A stretch of 64,000 nucleotides of DNA, from the NCBI RefSeq assembly GCF_042885655.1, contig NZ_JBHVRO010000005.1, forward strand, positions 186,001 through 250,000, in the 5' to 3' direction. The position numbers and the translations under genes are program-made. Under the pieces are notes generated by a model. The model was not told the DNA's origin. It made no database searches and was given only the letters and a program-made list of their open reading frames with translations. This DNA comes from Psychrobacillus sp042885655. Its GTDB lineage: Bacteria; Bacillota; Bacilli; Bacillales_A; Planococcaceae. Below are positions 7,213-16,593 of the stretch, one piece after another. Numbering within the stretch: the stretch's first letter is position 1; the number at the start of each line of letters is the position of its first letter.

Positions 7213-8805
7213 CTATAGTTTTTCGTAGCCCGGCAAGGTTAGAAATTCAACAAAATCTTGTTCACTAATTAATGAAAGGAATAACTCAGCCGCTTCATCA
7301 AAACGCCCATTGGAATAGTTTTCGCTTCTGAAAGTTCCTTTCAATTTATCTAGTTCTTCCTGCAATATTTCTCGTACTAGCTCCTCGGTAATTTTACGAC
7401 CATCTTCTAGCTTTCCTTCTGGATGACGAATCCACTGCCAGACTTGTGTTCTGGAAATTTCAGCAGTCGCAGCATCTTCCATTAAATGATTAATCGGTGC
7501 TGCTCCATTTCCACGTAACCAAGAAGAAATATATTGAACACCTACGTTACAGTTTAAACGAAGACCTTCTTCTGTAATGGAACCTTGAGGAACTTCCAAT
7601 AAATGCTCCGCTTTTACTTGAACGTCTTCTCGTTTACGATGAATCTGGTTTGGAGTAGGCATATGCTCATCAAATTCTCCCAATGCTACGGGTACAAGAC
7701 CAGGATGAGCAACCCATGTTCCATCGTGGCCGTCTGTCACTTCTCTACGTTTATCTTCTCTAACTTTGGCAAAGGCAGCTTCATTTGCAGCCGCATCCCC
7801 TTTAATCGGAATTTGTGCTGCCATTCCCCCAATTGCTGGAGCATTTCTACGGTGACATGTCTGTATACATAGTTGAGTGTACGCTCGCATAAAAGGTGAT
7901 GTCATTGTTACTTGACTACGATCTGGCAAAATTACATTTGGTTGATTGCGAAGCCGTTTGATGTAGCTAAAAATGTAATCCCAACGACCGCAATTCAAGC
8001 CTGCCGAATGATCCTTTAGCTCATATAAAATTTCGTCCATTTCAAACGCAGCCATAATTGTTTCGATTAGAACGGTCGCTTTTATTGTCTTATTTGGAAC
8101 CGCTAGCTGTTGCTCAGCAAAATGGAAAATGTCATTCCATAACCTTGCTTCAAAACTGCTCTCAAGCTTTGGCAAATAAAAATAAGGACTAGTTCCGCGA
8201 GCTAATAATTCCTTCGCATTATGGAAAAAATATAATCCGAAATCAAAGAAGCTTCCAGCAATCGCTTCGCCATCAATGAGCACATTCTTCTCGAGCAAAT
8301 GGAGGCCCCTTGGACGGATCATCAGTACCGCGGTTTCTTTCTTTAAGTTATATTCTTTTCCGTTTTCTTGCTTAAAAGAAATAGTTTTGCGGACAGCATC
8401 TCGCATATTTATTTGTCCTTCAATCATATTTTTCCAAGTTGGTGAAGTTGCATCTTCAAAGCAAGCCATGAATGTTTTCGCGCCAGAGTTTAATGCATTG
8501 ATGACCATTTTACGATTAACAGGACCTGTAATTTCCACTCGGCGATCTTGTAAGTCTTCAGGAAGAGGAGCAATGGTCCAATCTCCTTCTCGGATTGCTT
8601 TTGTTTCTGGAAAAAATTCTAGCGTAATTCCTTTGTCTAGCTGTTGTTGGCGTTGCTCTCGAGTTGCCAGTAATTCTTTTCTTCTTTCATTAAATAAATG
8701 ATGAATCGAAACTAAAAATTCTAATGCTTCGGTTGTTAATATTTCTCGACTTGCTTCTGTTTCCTTTCCTACTATTTCAACCTTTTTAGCAGTAGTTTGT
8801 TCCAT
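7213..8805 (-). CDS. aceB: malate synthase A
   Basis: 530 residues, normal for malate synthase A. The protein condenses glyoxylate with acetyl-CoA to malate in the cytoplasm, the second step of the glyoxylate shunt. FEDATSPTW, MIRPRGLHLLEK and the VLIETIMAAFEMDEILYEL-type block are the family signatures, with DGTWVAHPGLVP towards the C-terminus. AGGAGG lies 10 nt upstream of the ATG. It follows isocitrate lyase with a 19-bp gap, so both shunt enzymes form one operon, which ends with a YhfH-like gene. Confidence 0.97.
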   Translation of the reverse strand: MEQTTAKKVEIVGKETEASREILTTEALEFLVSIHHLFNERRKELLATREQRQQQLDKGITLEFFPETKAIREGDWTIAPLPEDLQDRRVEITGPVNRKMVINALNSGAKTFMACFEDATSPTWKNMIEGQINMRDAVRKTISFKQENGKEYNLKKETAVLMIRPRGLHLLEKNVLIDGEAIAGSFFDFGLYFFHNAKELLARGTSPYFYLPKLESSFEARLWNDIFHFAEQQLAVPNKTIKATVLIETIMAAFEMDEILYELKDHSAGLNCGRWDYIFSYIKRLRNQPNVILPDRSQVTMTSPFMRAYTQLCIQTCHRRNAPAIGGMAAQIPIKGDAAANEAAFAKVREDKRREVTDGHDGTWVAHPGLVPVALGEFDEHMPTPNQIHRKREDVQVKAEHLLEVPQGSITEEGLRLNCNVGVQYISSWLRGNGAAPINHLMEDAATAEISRTQVWQWIRHPEGKLEDGRKITEELVREILQEELDKLKGTFRSENYSNGRFDEAAELFLSLISEQDFVEFLTLPGYEKL

Positions 8806-8824
8806 TTATCATTAACCTCCTACA

Positions 8825-10108
8825 TTAAGTAAATTGTGCAACTTCTGTAGAGCCTTTCATTGCTATAGTGGATGAGGTTCCACCAGAAATTATTTTAGAA
8901 ACTTCATCAAAATAGCCTGTTCCTATTTCCCGCTGATGCTTCGTTGCCGTATACCCCTTCGCTTCATTTGCAAATTCTGCTTGTTGAAGCTTTGAGTATG
9001 CAGCCATACCGTTCTTTTTATAATCATGAGCCAATTCGAACATGCTGTGGTTTAATGAATGGAATCCAGCAAGTGTGACAAATTGGAATTTATAGCCCAT
9101 TTTCCCCAACTCTACTTGGTATTTTGCGATTGCTTCTTCATCTAAATTTGCCTTCCAGTTAAAGGACGGGGAACAGTTGTATGCAAGCAATTTTCCAGGA
9201 AATTGTGCATGAATTGCATCTGCAAATTGCTTCGCTTCTTCTAAACTTGGATACGATGTTTCACACCAGATTAAATCAGCATAAGGCGCATACGCCAAGC
9301 CCCGTGCGACTGCTTGCTCGATCCCCGGCTTCGTTCGAAAAAAACCTTCAGGCGTTCTTTCTCCTGTGAGAAATGCTTGATCTCGAGGGTCGATGTCACT
9401 TGTTACCATATCTGCTGCATCAGCATCTGTACGAGCGATTAATACAGTTGGTACACCTGAAACATCTGCTGCTAGACGAGCCGCAACTAAATTACGAATC
9501 GCATTTTGTGTAGGAAGAAGCACTTTCCCTCCTAGATGACCACATTTCTTTTCAGAAGCAAGTTGATCTTCTAAGTGAACGCCTGCCGCTCCAGCTTCAA
9601 TCATCCCCTTCATTAGTTCGAACACGTTTAGTGGGCCTCCGAATCCAGCTTCCGCATCTGCGATAATTGGTGCGAACCAGTCGAAATGCTCTTCTCTTCC
9701 TTCTGCTTGGTCGATTTGATCGGCGCGTTGTAGTGCTTGGTTAATACGTTTTACAACTGCCGGTACACTATTTGCCGGGTAAAGGCTTTGATCTGGATAC
9801 ATTTGACCCGCTAGATTTGCGTCTGCTGCTACTTGCCAGCCGCTTAAGTAAATTGCTTGAAGTCCTGCTTTTACTTGTTGTACAGCTTGATTTCCCGTTA
9901 GAGCTCCAAGCGAATGAATAAAGTCCTCCGTATGGAGTAAGTTCCATAAACGTACTGCCCCTTTGCGAGCTAATGTATGTTCTATTTGTAATGATCCACG
10001 AAGCTTAATCACCTCATCTGGAGAATATGGGCGGTGGACCCCTTTCCAGCGATTTTCTTGACTCCACTCCTTACGCAATTGTTCTGCTTGCAGTTGTCTA
10101 GTTACCAC
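8825..10108 (-). CDS. aceA: isocitrate lyase
   Basis: Cleaves isocitrate to glyoxylate and succinate, the first step of the glyoxylate shunt. The active-site motif KKCGH lies in the LASEKKCGHLGG stretch, and metal and substrate loops such as DADAGFGG-like ADAEAGFGG and ARTDADAAD are present. The start is uncertain: a GTG at 10108 sits 8-9 nt after AAAAGGA and gives 427 residues, in line with the family; an upstream ATG at 10126 would add six residues. An inverted repeat (ATTGTTTTATAACAAT) lies 55 bp upstream. Operon with aceB downstream. Confidence 0.96.
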   Translation of the reverse strand: MVTRQLQAEQLRKEWSQENRWKGVHRPYSPDEVIKLRGSLQIEHTLARKGAVRLWNLLHTEDFIHSLGALTGNQAVQQVKAGLQAIYLSGWQVAADANLAGQMYPDQSLYPANSVPAVVKRINQALQRADQIDQAEGREEHFDWFAPIIADAEAGFGGPLNVFELMKGMIEAGAAGVHLEDQLASEKKCGHLGGKVLLPTQNAIRNLVAARLAADVSGVPTVLIARTDADAADMVTSDIDPRDQAFLTGERTPEGFFRTKPGIEQAVARGLAYAPYADLIWCETSYPSLEEAKQFADAIHAQFPGKLLAYNCSPSFNWKANLDEEAIAKYQVELGKMGYKFQFVTLAGFHSLNHSMFELAHDYKKNGMAAYSKLQQAEFANEAKGYTATKHQREIGTGYFDEVSKIISGGTSSTIAMKGSTEVAQFT

Positions 10109-10163
10109 ATGCAACATCCTTTTCATTTTTTGAATGCAATTGTCTAAAAAACATCAATCAATT

Positions 10164-10179
10164 ATTGTTTTATAACAAT
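10164..10179. promoter_or_regulatory. inverted repeat upstream of aceA
   Basis: ATTGTT-4-AACAAT is a perfect 6-bp dyad 55 bp ahead of aceA. It could be an operator for the shunt operon, but no regulator is known to match it and AT-rich dyads arise by chance. Confidence 0.3.
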
Positions 10180-10303
10180 TTAATTCATTTAAGTCTAATA
10201 TATAACAGGTGGTCGTTTTTTGTTTGGGTATTTGGCTAAGTTGCTTGAAAAGAGGTTTTCTAGAATTCAGTTTTGCCTCGGTACAGTCGATTAGAATATA
10301 AAA

Positions 10304-10338
10304 AAAGAGATCTGCCATTTTATCAGCAAATCTCTTTT
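10304..10338. terminator. bidirectional-looking terminator after the EamA gene
   Basis: AAAGAGATCTGC pairs with GCAAATCTCTTT, flanked by A and T runs on both sides. It lies at the stop of the EamA gene on the minus strand. Confidence 0.8.
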
Positions 10339-11219
10339 TAAATCTCGACAATTACTTTATTATTCGATCTACTACCAACTGTCAGAACAACAATACTCCC
10401 AAGCAGCAGTATAATCCCTATCCACGACGTCATGCTAAGTACTTCTCCCACGATGAACACTCCTAACAAAGCCGCTGTTGTCGGTTCGGCTAGGGACAAG
10501 GTTAACGCTGAAGAAGAAGGAATCTTATGGAGTCCTCTTCCATATAACACATATGCCACACTCGTCGTCGCAAGACCTAAGTAAAAAATGATACTTACAT
10601 TCCCTGCATTCAGTAACCAGCTAACATCGTACAAAAACCAAAATGGCAACAATAATATAGAACTAACCGAAAAAGTCATTGCTACAACCGGGATTGTTTC
10701 TTCCTTTTGTAAAAGGGATTTACTAGAAATCGTGAACATTGCAAATCCAAATCCTGCTACAAGGGAATACATAACGCCGACTGGATTGATTGTAATTTCA
10801 CCTTTGTTCATAAATAAAAAGATGCACCCTATTAGAGCGAAAGCTGTTGATATTCCCCAAATTCTTGATGGTCGTAATTTCAAAAACACCCACTCGATTA
10901 ATCCCGAAAATACAGGAGCACTTCCTATTGCAACAACGCTCGCAATTGCCACTCCCGTTAATTTAACGGAAGAAAAAAACAATAGCTGAAACAAGGAAAT
11001 ACAAATAGCCGCATATAATGTTTTTTTCCATGGCCATGTTTTAAATTTAATTTTTTTCAACAGAATCATAATTATTAAAAGTGAGAAACCACCTACTGTA
11101 GAACGTCCAGCACTGATAATAAAAGGATGGGCACTATCCGGTAAAAATGTTTGCGCTGTTCCTGTCGTGCCCCATAAAATTGCACCTAGTAATACAAATG
11201 TATATGGTAAAACAGACAC
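10338..11219 (-). CDS. EamA-family (drug/metabolite superfamily) permease
   Basis: 293 residues with about ten hydrophobic segments and the duplicated EamA architecture (two five-helix halves, each ending in a Pro/Gly-rich LAEP-type motif, here SLAEPTTAALLG near 255). The start is GTG, with AAGGGGTGAG 6-9 nt upstream. Family members export amino acids, purines or other small metabolites; the substrate cannot be read from the sequence. Monocistronic, divergent from the small HTH gene. Confidence 0.85.
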   Translation of the reverse strand: MSVLPYTFVLLGAILWGTTGTAQTFLPDSAHPFIISAGRSTVGGFSLLIIMILLKKIKFKTWPWKKTLYAAICISLFQLLFFSSVKLTGVAIASVVAIGSAPVFSGLIEWVFLKLRPSRIWGISTAFALIGCIFLFMNKGEITINPVGVMYSLVAGFGFAMFTISSKSLLQKEETIPVVAMTFSVSSILLLPFWFLYDVSWLLNAGNVSIIFYLGLATTSVAYVLYGRGLHKIPSSSALTLSLAEPTTAALLGVFIVGEVLSMTSWIGIILLLGSIVVLTVGSRSNNKVIVEI

Positions 11220-11322
11220 ACTTTCTCACCCCTTCCGGAATTCTTTCATTAACTTTCAATATAGCACATATTGAGATAGTAACAATCGTATCTTATACTA
11301 ATAATGATAGGAGGCATTTACC

Positions 11323-11553
11323 TTGTATATGACAGTGGAAGAAACTGCAAATTATTTATCAATGCCTATTGAACAAGTAAAACGGTATATTGCGGAAAAA
11401 AAGATTCGTGCTATTTTCGACGGAGAAGACTATTACGTAAATAGCGCTCAATTTGAAACACATATGCAGCAAGTTGAAGAAATAAAACGCCAGATTGACG
11501 AGTGGCGAAACACGCCGATTCCAGATGATATTGACGTGAAGGACGAGGACTAA
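11323..11553 (+). CDS. excisionase-type HTH DNA-binding protein
   Basis: 76 residues from TTG at 11323, 8 nt after AGGAGG. Residues 3-50 (MTVEETANYLSMPIEQVKRYI, then KIRAIFDGEDYYVN) form the MerR-like winged helix of the excisionase/HTH_17 family; an acidic tail follows. There is no integrase nearby and no other mobile-element gene, so it is a stand-alone chromosomal regulator rather than an Xis. Targets unknown. It shares a terminator with hom, which converges on it. Confidence 0.8.
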   Translation: MYMTVEETANYLSMPIEQVKRYIAEKKIRAIFDGEDYYVNSAQFETHMQQVEEIKRQIDEWRNTPIPDDIDVKDED

Positions 11554-11562
11554 TACACAGAA

Positions 11563-11598
11563 AAAAGGGCTTTCTCCAATTGAGGGGAAAGCTCTTTT
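11563..11598. terminator. bidirectional terminator between the HTH gene and hom
   Basis: AAAAGGGCTTTC pairs with GGAAAGCTCTTTT across 11 nt, with A/T runs on both sides, between two convergent genes. Confidence 0.85.
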
Positions 11599-11602
11599 CA
11601 TT

Positions 11603-12589
11603 TTAGATTGTAATCATAAACCCCGCTCGTTTACCAATAATCTCTGCATAATCTTCTACCATGACACTTGCAGTTGGGTACATACCTGCTCCAGGTCCTA
11701 CTAATGTTAGTGTGCCGATATAGTTTGTATCTAGAGAGACCGCATTGTTTACTCCTTCGATTGCATATAAAGGATGATCTGGGCCAACTAGTTGGGGACC
11801 TACGGATGCGAAGAGCTCTCCGTTTTCATCCTGCTCAATTTCTGCAACATGGCGATAACGTAGCCCTTCTTGTTTCGCTTTCTTTACATCTTCTAATGAA
11901 ATGCCGTCAATTCCAACTACTCGCACATCATCCCAATTAGGCTGTTTTTTAAATGCAAGCGCACTTAATATCATCAGTTTACGGAATGCGTCTTGACCTG
12001 AAATATCATTATATGGATCTGCTTCTGCATAGCCTAGATCCTGTGCTTCTTTTAATGCATCATTGAACTGACATTCATTTAGACGCATTTGCGTCAAAAT
12101 GTAGTTAGAAGTCCCGTTTAAAATTCCTTGAATTCTTTTCACTGAATTTACTTGAAGTAAGTTTTTCAACGTTTTAATAACAGGGACTCCACCAGCTGTT
12201 GTTGCCTCGTATCCAATAAATACACCACGTGATTTTGCTCGTTCATGAAGGGGAATACTGTATTTAGAGAACATCACTTTATTTGCAGTAATGACGTGAC
12301 ATCCTTTGTCGATTGCTTTACATAAATACCCATAGGCTGGTTCTTCGTTCACGATAGCTTCAAATACAACTTGAAGTCCTGGAATATTAATAATATCCTC
12401 GAAATCATCTGTTACAAGTACACCAGGTGTTGGGATTCTTTCTTTCGATAAATTATTTACGAGAATGGCACTAATTTCGATATCCAAACCTAGTGATTTT
12501 TTTAGGTCTTCTTTTTTTTCATTCACAATGTGATAAATTCCTTGGCCTACTGTTCCGAAACCTAGAATTACTGCTTTTATTTTTGCCAT
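11603..12589 (-). CDS. hom: homoserine dehydrogenase (short form, no ACT domain)
   Basis: 328 residues. GFGTVGQG (10-17) is the NAD(P)-binding loop, ITANK the mid-domain block, and GILNGTSNYIL the family signature, followed by the EADP and GQDAFRK catalytic region. It reduces aspartate semialdehyde to homoserine. It ends about 100 residues earlier than the long family form, so the C-terminal ACT domain that usually mediates threonine feedback is absent. It follows metY and is presumably read from the SAM-riboswitch promoter, placing homoserine supply under methionine control. The gap to metY is 128 bp with no terminator seen. Confidence 0.93.
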   Translation of the reverse strand: MAKIKAVILGFGTVGQGIYHIVNEKKEDLKKSLGLDIEISAILVNNLSKERIPTPGVLVTDDFEDIINIPGLQVVFEAIVNEEPAYGYLCKAIDKGCHVITANKVMFSKYSIPLHERAKSRGVFIGYEATTAGGVPVIKTLKNLLQVNSVKRIQGILNGTSNYILTQMRLNECQFNDALKEAQDLGYAEADPYNDISGQDAFRKLMILSALAFKKQPNWDDVRVVGIDGISLEDVKKAKQEGLRYRHVAEIEQDENGELFASVGPQLVGPDHPLYAIEGVNNAVSLDTNYIGTLTLVGPGAGMYPTASVMVEDYAEIIGKRAGFMITI

Positions 12590-12717
12590 ACTTTCTCCTC
12601 CAAATGAATCTGCACAATTGAGCTTCCATATTCATAATCTAATAAAATATCGAATCGTATTTTCGACTGGCTATTTTACATATTGTAGACTATCTTTGCC
12701 CAATTAACAACAAAATT

Positions 12718-14010
12718 CTACCTAGAGAGGACATTTGTACTTTGTATAAGTACTTTATCAAGTGCATTTTGCAAATCTTCTACTGCTTCTAGACCTACCG
12801 ACAAGCGGATTAAGTCCTCTGTAACACCTGATTTCACTAAGTCTTCCGGCGTCAGTTGTTGATGAGTTGTAGACGCAGGATGGATAATTAATGATTTTGC
12901 ATCACCAACATTTGCTACATGCGACCAAATTTCAATATTGTCAATAATATGTCGGCCTGCTTCTTTGCCGCCTTTCACCCCAAAAGTTAAAATAGATCCA
13001 AAACCATTATTTAAGTATTTTTGTGCAAGTTCATAGGATGGGTGATCCTCTAATCCAAGGTAGTTAACCCATTCTACGCCCTCATGATTAGATAGATATT
13101 CTGCTATTTTTTGTGCATTTTCATTGTGCTTTGGTACTCGCAAATGAAGTGTTTCTAAACCTTGTAAGAAAGAAAATGCTGCTTCCGGGCTTAAGGAGGG
13201 GCCAAAATCACGTAACAGTTGAACACGGAGTTTAATCGCAAACGCTACGTTTGGAACATCAATTCCATATCGTAAGCCATGATAGGTTACGTCTGGTTCT
13301 GTGAATCCAGGGAATCTTTCGGAATCCCAATTGAAATTTCCTCCATCTACAACTACTCCCCCGATTGTTGTTCCATGTCCGCCAATCCATTTTGTTGCAG
13401 AATGGATGACCACATGTGCACCATGTTTAATCGGGTTTGCACCATACGGGCTTGCAAATGTATTATCCACTAGCAAAGGTACTCCTACCTCATTTGCAAT
13501 TGCAGAAACTTTCTCTACATCAAGTACATTTAAGCTTGGGTTTCCAATAATTTCAGCAAAGAATCCTTTTGTTTTTTCCGTCACCGCTGTGCGGAAGTTT
13601 TCTGGATCTGTTGAGTCAATAAACTTTACAGTAATACCGTAACGCGGCAATGTATGGGCAAACAAATTAAATGTTCCACCGTATAAGTTTTCCGCTGCAA
13701 TAATTTCGTCGCCGGCTCCAGCAATATTTAAAATGGAAAATGCGATTGCTGCCATTCCAGAAGAAAGCGCAACTGCCGCTGTCCCTCCTTCAAGTAATGC
13801 AACTCGTTGTTCAAAGACGTCTACTGTCGGGTTTGTGATTCGTGAATAAATATTGCCTGCTTCCTTCAATGCAAATAGATTTTGAGCATGCTCTGTATCA
13901 CGGAATACGAAAGAAGTTGTTTTGTGTATCGGCACTGCACGTGAACCTGTAACTGGATCTGGTTGTTGACCACCGTGTAAAAGAAGTGTTTCTGGTTGAA
14001 AATTTGTCAT
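12718..14010 (-). CDS. metY: O-acetylhomoserine sulfhydrylase (aminocarboxypropyltransferase)
   Basis: 430 residues, the long MetY form of the Cys/Met-metabolism PLP family (cystathionine synthases are near 380). ALSSGMAAI, NLYGGT and the PLP-Lys site HSATKWIGGHG are visible. It makes homocysteine from O-acetylhomoserine and sulfide. GGAGG lies before the ATG. A complete SAM-I riboswitch with its own terminator occupies the leader, so expression should fall when S-adenosylmethionine is plentiful. Confidence 0.93.
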   Translation of the reverse strand: MTNFQPETLLLHGGQQPDPVTGSRAVPIHKTTSFVFRDTEHAQNLFALKEAGNIYSRITNPTVDVFEQRVALLEGGTAAVALSSGMAAIAFSILNIAGAGDEIIAAENLYGGTFNLFAHTLPRYGITVKFIDSTDPENFRTAVTEKTKGFFAEIIGNPSLNVLDVEKVSAIANEVGVPLLVDNTFASPYGANPIKHGAHVVIHSATKWIGGHGTTIGGVVVDGGNFNWDSERFPGFTEPDVTYHGLRYGIDVPNVAFAIKLRVQLLRDFGPSLSPEAAFSFLQGLETLHLRVPKHNENAQKIAEYLSNHEGVEWVNYLGLEDHPSYELAQKYLNNGFGSILTFGVKGGKEAGRHIIDNIEIWSHVANVGDAKSLIIHPASTTHQQLTPEDLVKSGVTEDLIRLSVGLEAVEDLQNALDKVLIQSTNVLSR

Positions 14011-14074
14011 TTTGAATTCCTCCTGTAAAGTAGTTTAGATGGACGCTTATGGAGGCGGGAGAGGAGTGTTAGAA

Positions 14075-14243
14075 CAAACAAAACCCCTCTTCGCTTAAGA
14101 AGAGGGGTGCAATTTCGCATGTTCCTCCTCTTATCTTCCAAATTCATAACCTGAATTTGTAGGATTTAGCACCTTTCCAAGTTCAGAACTTGTTGGTTGC
14201 CGGGCATCGTAGGGCCTAGTCCCTCCGCCACTCTTGATAAGAG
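14075..14243 (-). promoter_or_regulatory. SAM-I (S-box) riboswitch with terminator, upstream of metY
   Basis: On the minus strand the aptamer opens with CTCTTATCAAGAGTGGCGGA (P1 5' strand at 14243) and shows GGGACTAGGCCC, the ATGCCCGGCAACC block, AAAGGTGCTAAATCC, and closes P1 with GATAAGAG (14135-14128). A 10-bp terminator stem with AGAGGGG arms (14107-14084) and a U-rich tract follow. All S-box landmarks are in order. SAM binding should stabilise P1 and allow termination ahead of metY-hom. Confidence 0.97.
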
Positions 14244-14273
14244 TATTAGATTTAGTTTTCCATCTTGTTACAC

Positions 14274-14303
14274 AGTATAAGATTCTAGTAATCAATTAGT
14301 CAA
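14274..14303 (-). promoter_or_regulatory. sigma-A promoter of the S-box operon
   Basis: TTGACT (14303-14298), an 18-bp spacer and TATACT (14279-14274) lie about 30 bp ahead of the aptamer on the minus strand. Confidence 0.75.
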
Positions 14304-14381
14304 GTATTTTAATAAAAAATTCTGAAACTTCTTTATTTCTCAAACGTTACATGTAATAGAGAAATTTTTAGGGGTGTTTTA

Positions 14382-15032
14382 ATGACAATTTGGATTATTT
14401 GCGTACTAATTATTAGCTATCTAGTCGGAGCAATTCATGGTTCGAAGGTTGCTCAATTTTTTAGTGGAGTCAATATTAAAAATGAAGGGCTAAAAAACTC
14501 TGGTGCTTCTAACGCAGCAATCGTTCTTGGAATGAAATATGGTATTTTAGTTGCACTAATTGACATTTTGAAAGGGGTAATCGTAATTATCGGTACCCGC
14601 TATTTCATGCAGCACTTTGCTTTATTCTCCGATGTTGAACAGGACTTATTAATTTATATAGCGGGAGCTGCTGTTATCTTAGGTCATAACTTCCCCATTT
14701 ACACTCAGTTTAAAGGTGGAAAAGGAACCGCTTCTATCATTGGCATATTATTTGCTATTTATTGGCCTGTTGGACTGATTGGACTTTTATTATTAGTAGG
14801 TACGACTTTTTTAACGGATTATTTATTGATCGGTGTATTTGTTTTTTATTTTGTATTTGTGGGTGGGACTATTTGGTTTTCAGAAGGGTATGCCCCTATT
14901 GCAATTGCTTGTTTTTTATTCATCATGGCACTTGTTTTGCATATCGAAAATTTTCGCCGTTTAGCATCTAAAGAAGAACCAAGAATTTCAGCATTTTTAA
15001 GGAGAAAGAAGCCCTCTATTGGAATGAAATGA
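14382..15032 (+). CDS. PlsY-like acyl-phosphate:glycerol-3-phosphate acyltransferase
   Basis: 216 residues, five or more TM helices. The three PlsY motifs are visible: NSGASNAA (motif 1, here with SGASN for the usual GSGNxGATN), GHNFPIYTQFKGGKGTA (motif 2, phosphate loop) and HIENFRRL near the end (motif 3). PlsY transfers an acyl chain from acyl-phosphate to glycerol-3-phosphate, the first step of membrane phospholipid synthesis. Motif 1 lacks the leading GSxN, so this could be a paralogue beside a housekeeping plsY elsewhere. The next gene follows after 9 bp. Confidence 0.8.
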   Translation: MTIWIICVLIISYLVGAIHGSKVAQFFSGVNIKNEGLKNSGASNAAIVLGMKYGILVALIDILKGVIVIIGTRYFMQHFALFSDVEQDLLIYIAGAAVILGHNFPIYTQFKGGKGTASIIGILFAIYWPVGLIGLLLLVGTTFLTDYLLIGVFVFYFVFVGGTIWFSEGYAPIAIACFLFIMALVLHIENFRRLASKEEPRISAFLRRKKPSIGMK

Positions 15033-15041
15033 GTGAATTGA

Positions 15042-15629
15042 ATGAAGAAAAAAATGAGGTGGATTGTGCTTATTCCTCTATTTGTCATTGCTTCTGGAGG
15101 ATTTGGTGTGTGGATGCTTACGAGTAAATGGCTAGCGGAGGGACTTGAACCTAAAGCAGATGGAACCAATGAGTATGCAATCGTGCTTGGTGCAAAAGTA
15201 AAAAAAGGAAATATCCCTTCCCTTGCATTACGGTATCGGTTAGATTCAGCGCTAAAATATGCTACAGAGAATCCACATGTGAAGCTTGTGTTATCTGGTG
15301 GACAAGGACAGGATGAAGATATTGAAGAAGCCGTCTTTATGAAAAATTTTCTCTTGGAACAAGGGATTGCGGATAAACGTCTCATCGTAGAAAATCGGTC
15401 TACCTCTACTTATGAAAACTTGCTATTTTCTCAAGAGTTGCTGCCCGAAAATGTGACGTCCGTGACAATTATTACAAGTGACTATCATCTACATCGAGCG
15501 AAAATGCTTGCAAAAAAAATAGACTGGGACGCCGATGTCGTATCAGCAAAAACACCGAAAAGTGTGGAAATGAAATTGCGAATGCGTGAGCGAGCCGCGC
15601 TCTTGAAGACTTATATTGTAGGGAAATGA
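15042..15629 (+). CDS. YdcF/SanA-family (DUF218) protein
   Basis: 195 residues: an N-terminal TM helix (4-25), then the DUF218 Rossmann-like domain with YAIVLGAKV, the KLVLSGGQG block, ENRSTSTYENL and ITSDYHLHRA (the conserved His/Arg pair). The family includes SanA, ElyC and YdcF, tied to cell-envelope robustness in other bacteria; the reaction is unsettled. It is closely spaced behind the PlsY-like gene, so an envelope role is a reasonable inference. The ribosome site is weak. Confidence 0.8.
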   Translation: MKKKMRWIVLIPLFVIASGGFGVWMLTSKWLAEGLEPKADGTNEYAIVLGAKVKKGNIPSLALRYRLDSALKYATENPHVKLVLSGGQGQDEDIEEAVFMKNFLLEQGIADKRLIVENRSTSTYENLLFSQELLPENVTSVTIITSDYHLHRAKMLAKKIDWDADVVSAKTPKSVEMKLRMRERAALLKTYIVGK

Positions 15630-15657
15630 CTCCGAATTTGTTCGGAGTCATTTTTTT
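15628..15657 (+). terminator. terminator after the YdcF-family gene
   Basis: GACTCCGA pairs with TCGGAGTC across 6 nt, followed by ATTTTTTT. The stem overlaps the stop codon. Confidence 0.9.
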
Positions 15658-15677
15658 GTTTGCTTTTTATTAGCACT

Positions 15678-16373
15678 TTAAGCTGTCTCTTTACCGCTAT
15701 TTTTAATGTGGTTTATGATTGATGCATAAACGTCTGCTACCATCTGAGCACCATGACTATTTAAATGAATCCCATCTAACGTGAGATTAAGTCCTCTTTT
15801 TTTGGATAACTCGTCAATTTTCGTAGCTTTCTTATAGAAGAATACATCCATCATTACCCTCATCGGATTCGTGCTAATATAATCGGAACTGTTGACATCG
15901 GCTAGACGCTTTTCAAAAAAGGTTTGCATATTTAGAAAATGGACGTTTTCATGATGAGTGGCAACTGATTCTATGATGGTAGACAATTCTTTTATTTCTT
16001 TATTAGAAACATTATTTATATCTTCGCCGACAAGTGCTGGCGTAACTACAACTATTTTCTTTGAGGATTCAAGAACTATATTAAAAACACTTTGATAATA
16101 CTCTTTAAACTCAACATGATCTTTCGCTACTGGCTGTGCTTGAACACTTAGCAATTTAGAGTAGACATCATTCACACCAATCCATAAGAAAGAAAGATCA
16201 TAGTCTTTTGCAAGCTTAGTCTTCGATAAACGTTTATGCAAACTTTTAACGGTCTCCCCTGGTTTACCTAGATTAACGAATGTATAGTTTGGGAATTTTT
16301 CTTCTAAAATATTATAGAATGAAACCCCAGGTCGCCCTTCCGTTAAGCTATCTCCGATTAACGCAACTTTCAT
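15678..16373 (-). CDS. SGNH/GDSL hydrolase
   Basis: 231 residues, no signal peptide. Block I GDSLTEG (nucleophile Ser at about 9), block II Gly in NLGKPG, block III GVND (Asn) and block V DGIHLNSHG (Asp/His) are all present, so a catalytic Ser-Asp-His triad with the SGNH oxyanion residues is intact. Members are esterases, thioesterases or sugar deacetylases; the substrate is not predictable. GGAGG precedes the ATG. Monocistronic. Confidence 0.88.
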   Translation of the reverse strand: MKVALIGDSLTEGRPGVSFYNILEEKFPNYTFVNLGKPGETVKSLHKRLSKTKLAKDYDLSFLWIGVNDVYSKLLSVQAQPVAKDHVEFKEYYQSVFNIVLESSKKIVVVTPALVGEDINNVSNKEIKELSTIIESVATHHENVHFLNMQTFFEKRLADVNSSDYISTNPMRVMMDVFFYKKATKIDELSKKRGLNLTLDGIHLNSHGAQMVADVYASIINHIKNSGKETA

Positions 16374-16593
16374 TTCAATTCCTCCTTTTATAATTGACTC
16401 AAAAAGATAGTTTTCAAATCTAGATTCACTGTATAATCTACCGTCTTCTATTTATAAAAGTGAATTCATTCTTTTACATACTTATTAAGAATAAAAGCTT
16501 ATCGGGAAATATATTTATAGTTAATTTTACAGAAAATACAAAACATTTTAAATACTGTTCACAATAATGTCATTTAAAATATGGGAGTAGATA
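16374..16593. other. gene-free leader of the SGNH hydrolase gene
   Basis: AT-rich with no open frame of note on either strand and no clear hairpin. It must hold the SGNH promoter. It is bounded upstream by the GCTCTC array and the GIY-YIG terminator. Confidence 0.5.

Noticed and set aside
10154..10351. 65-codon minus-strand frame after the EamA gene
   Set aside because: It starts inside the EamA gene, spans its terminator and has no ribosome site.
11323..11553. Excisionase of an integrated element
   Set aside because: The HTH family fits, but no integrase, attachment repeat or phage gene occurs anywhere near.
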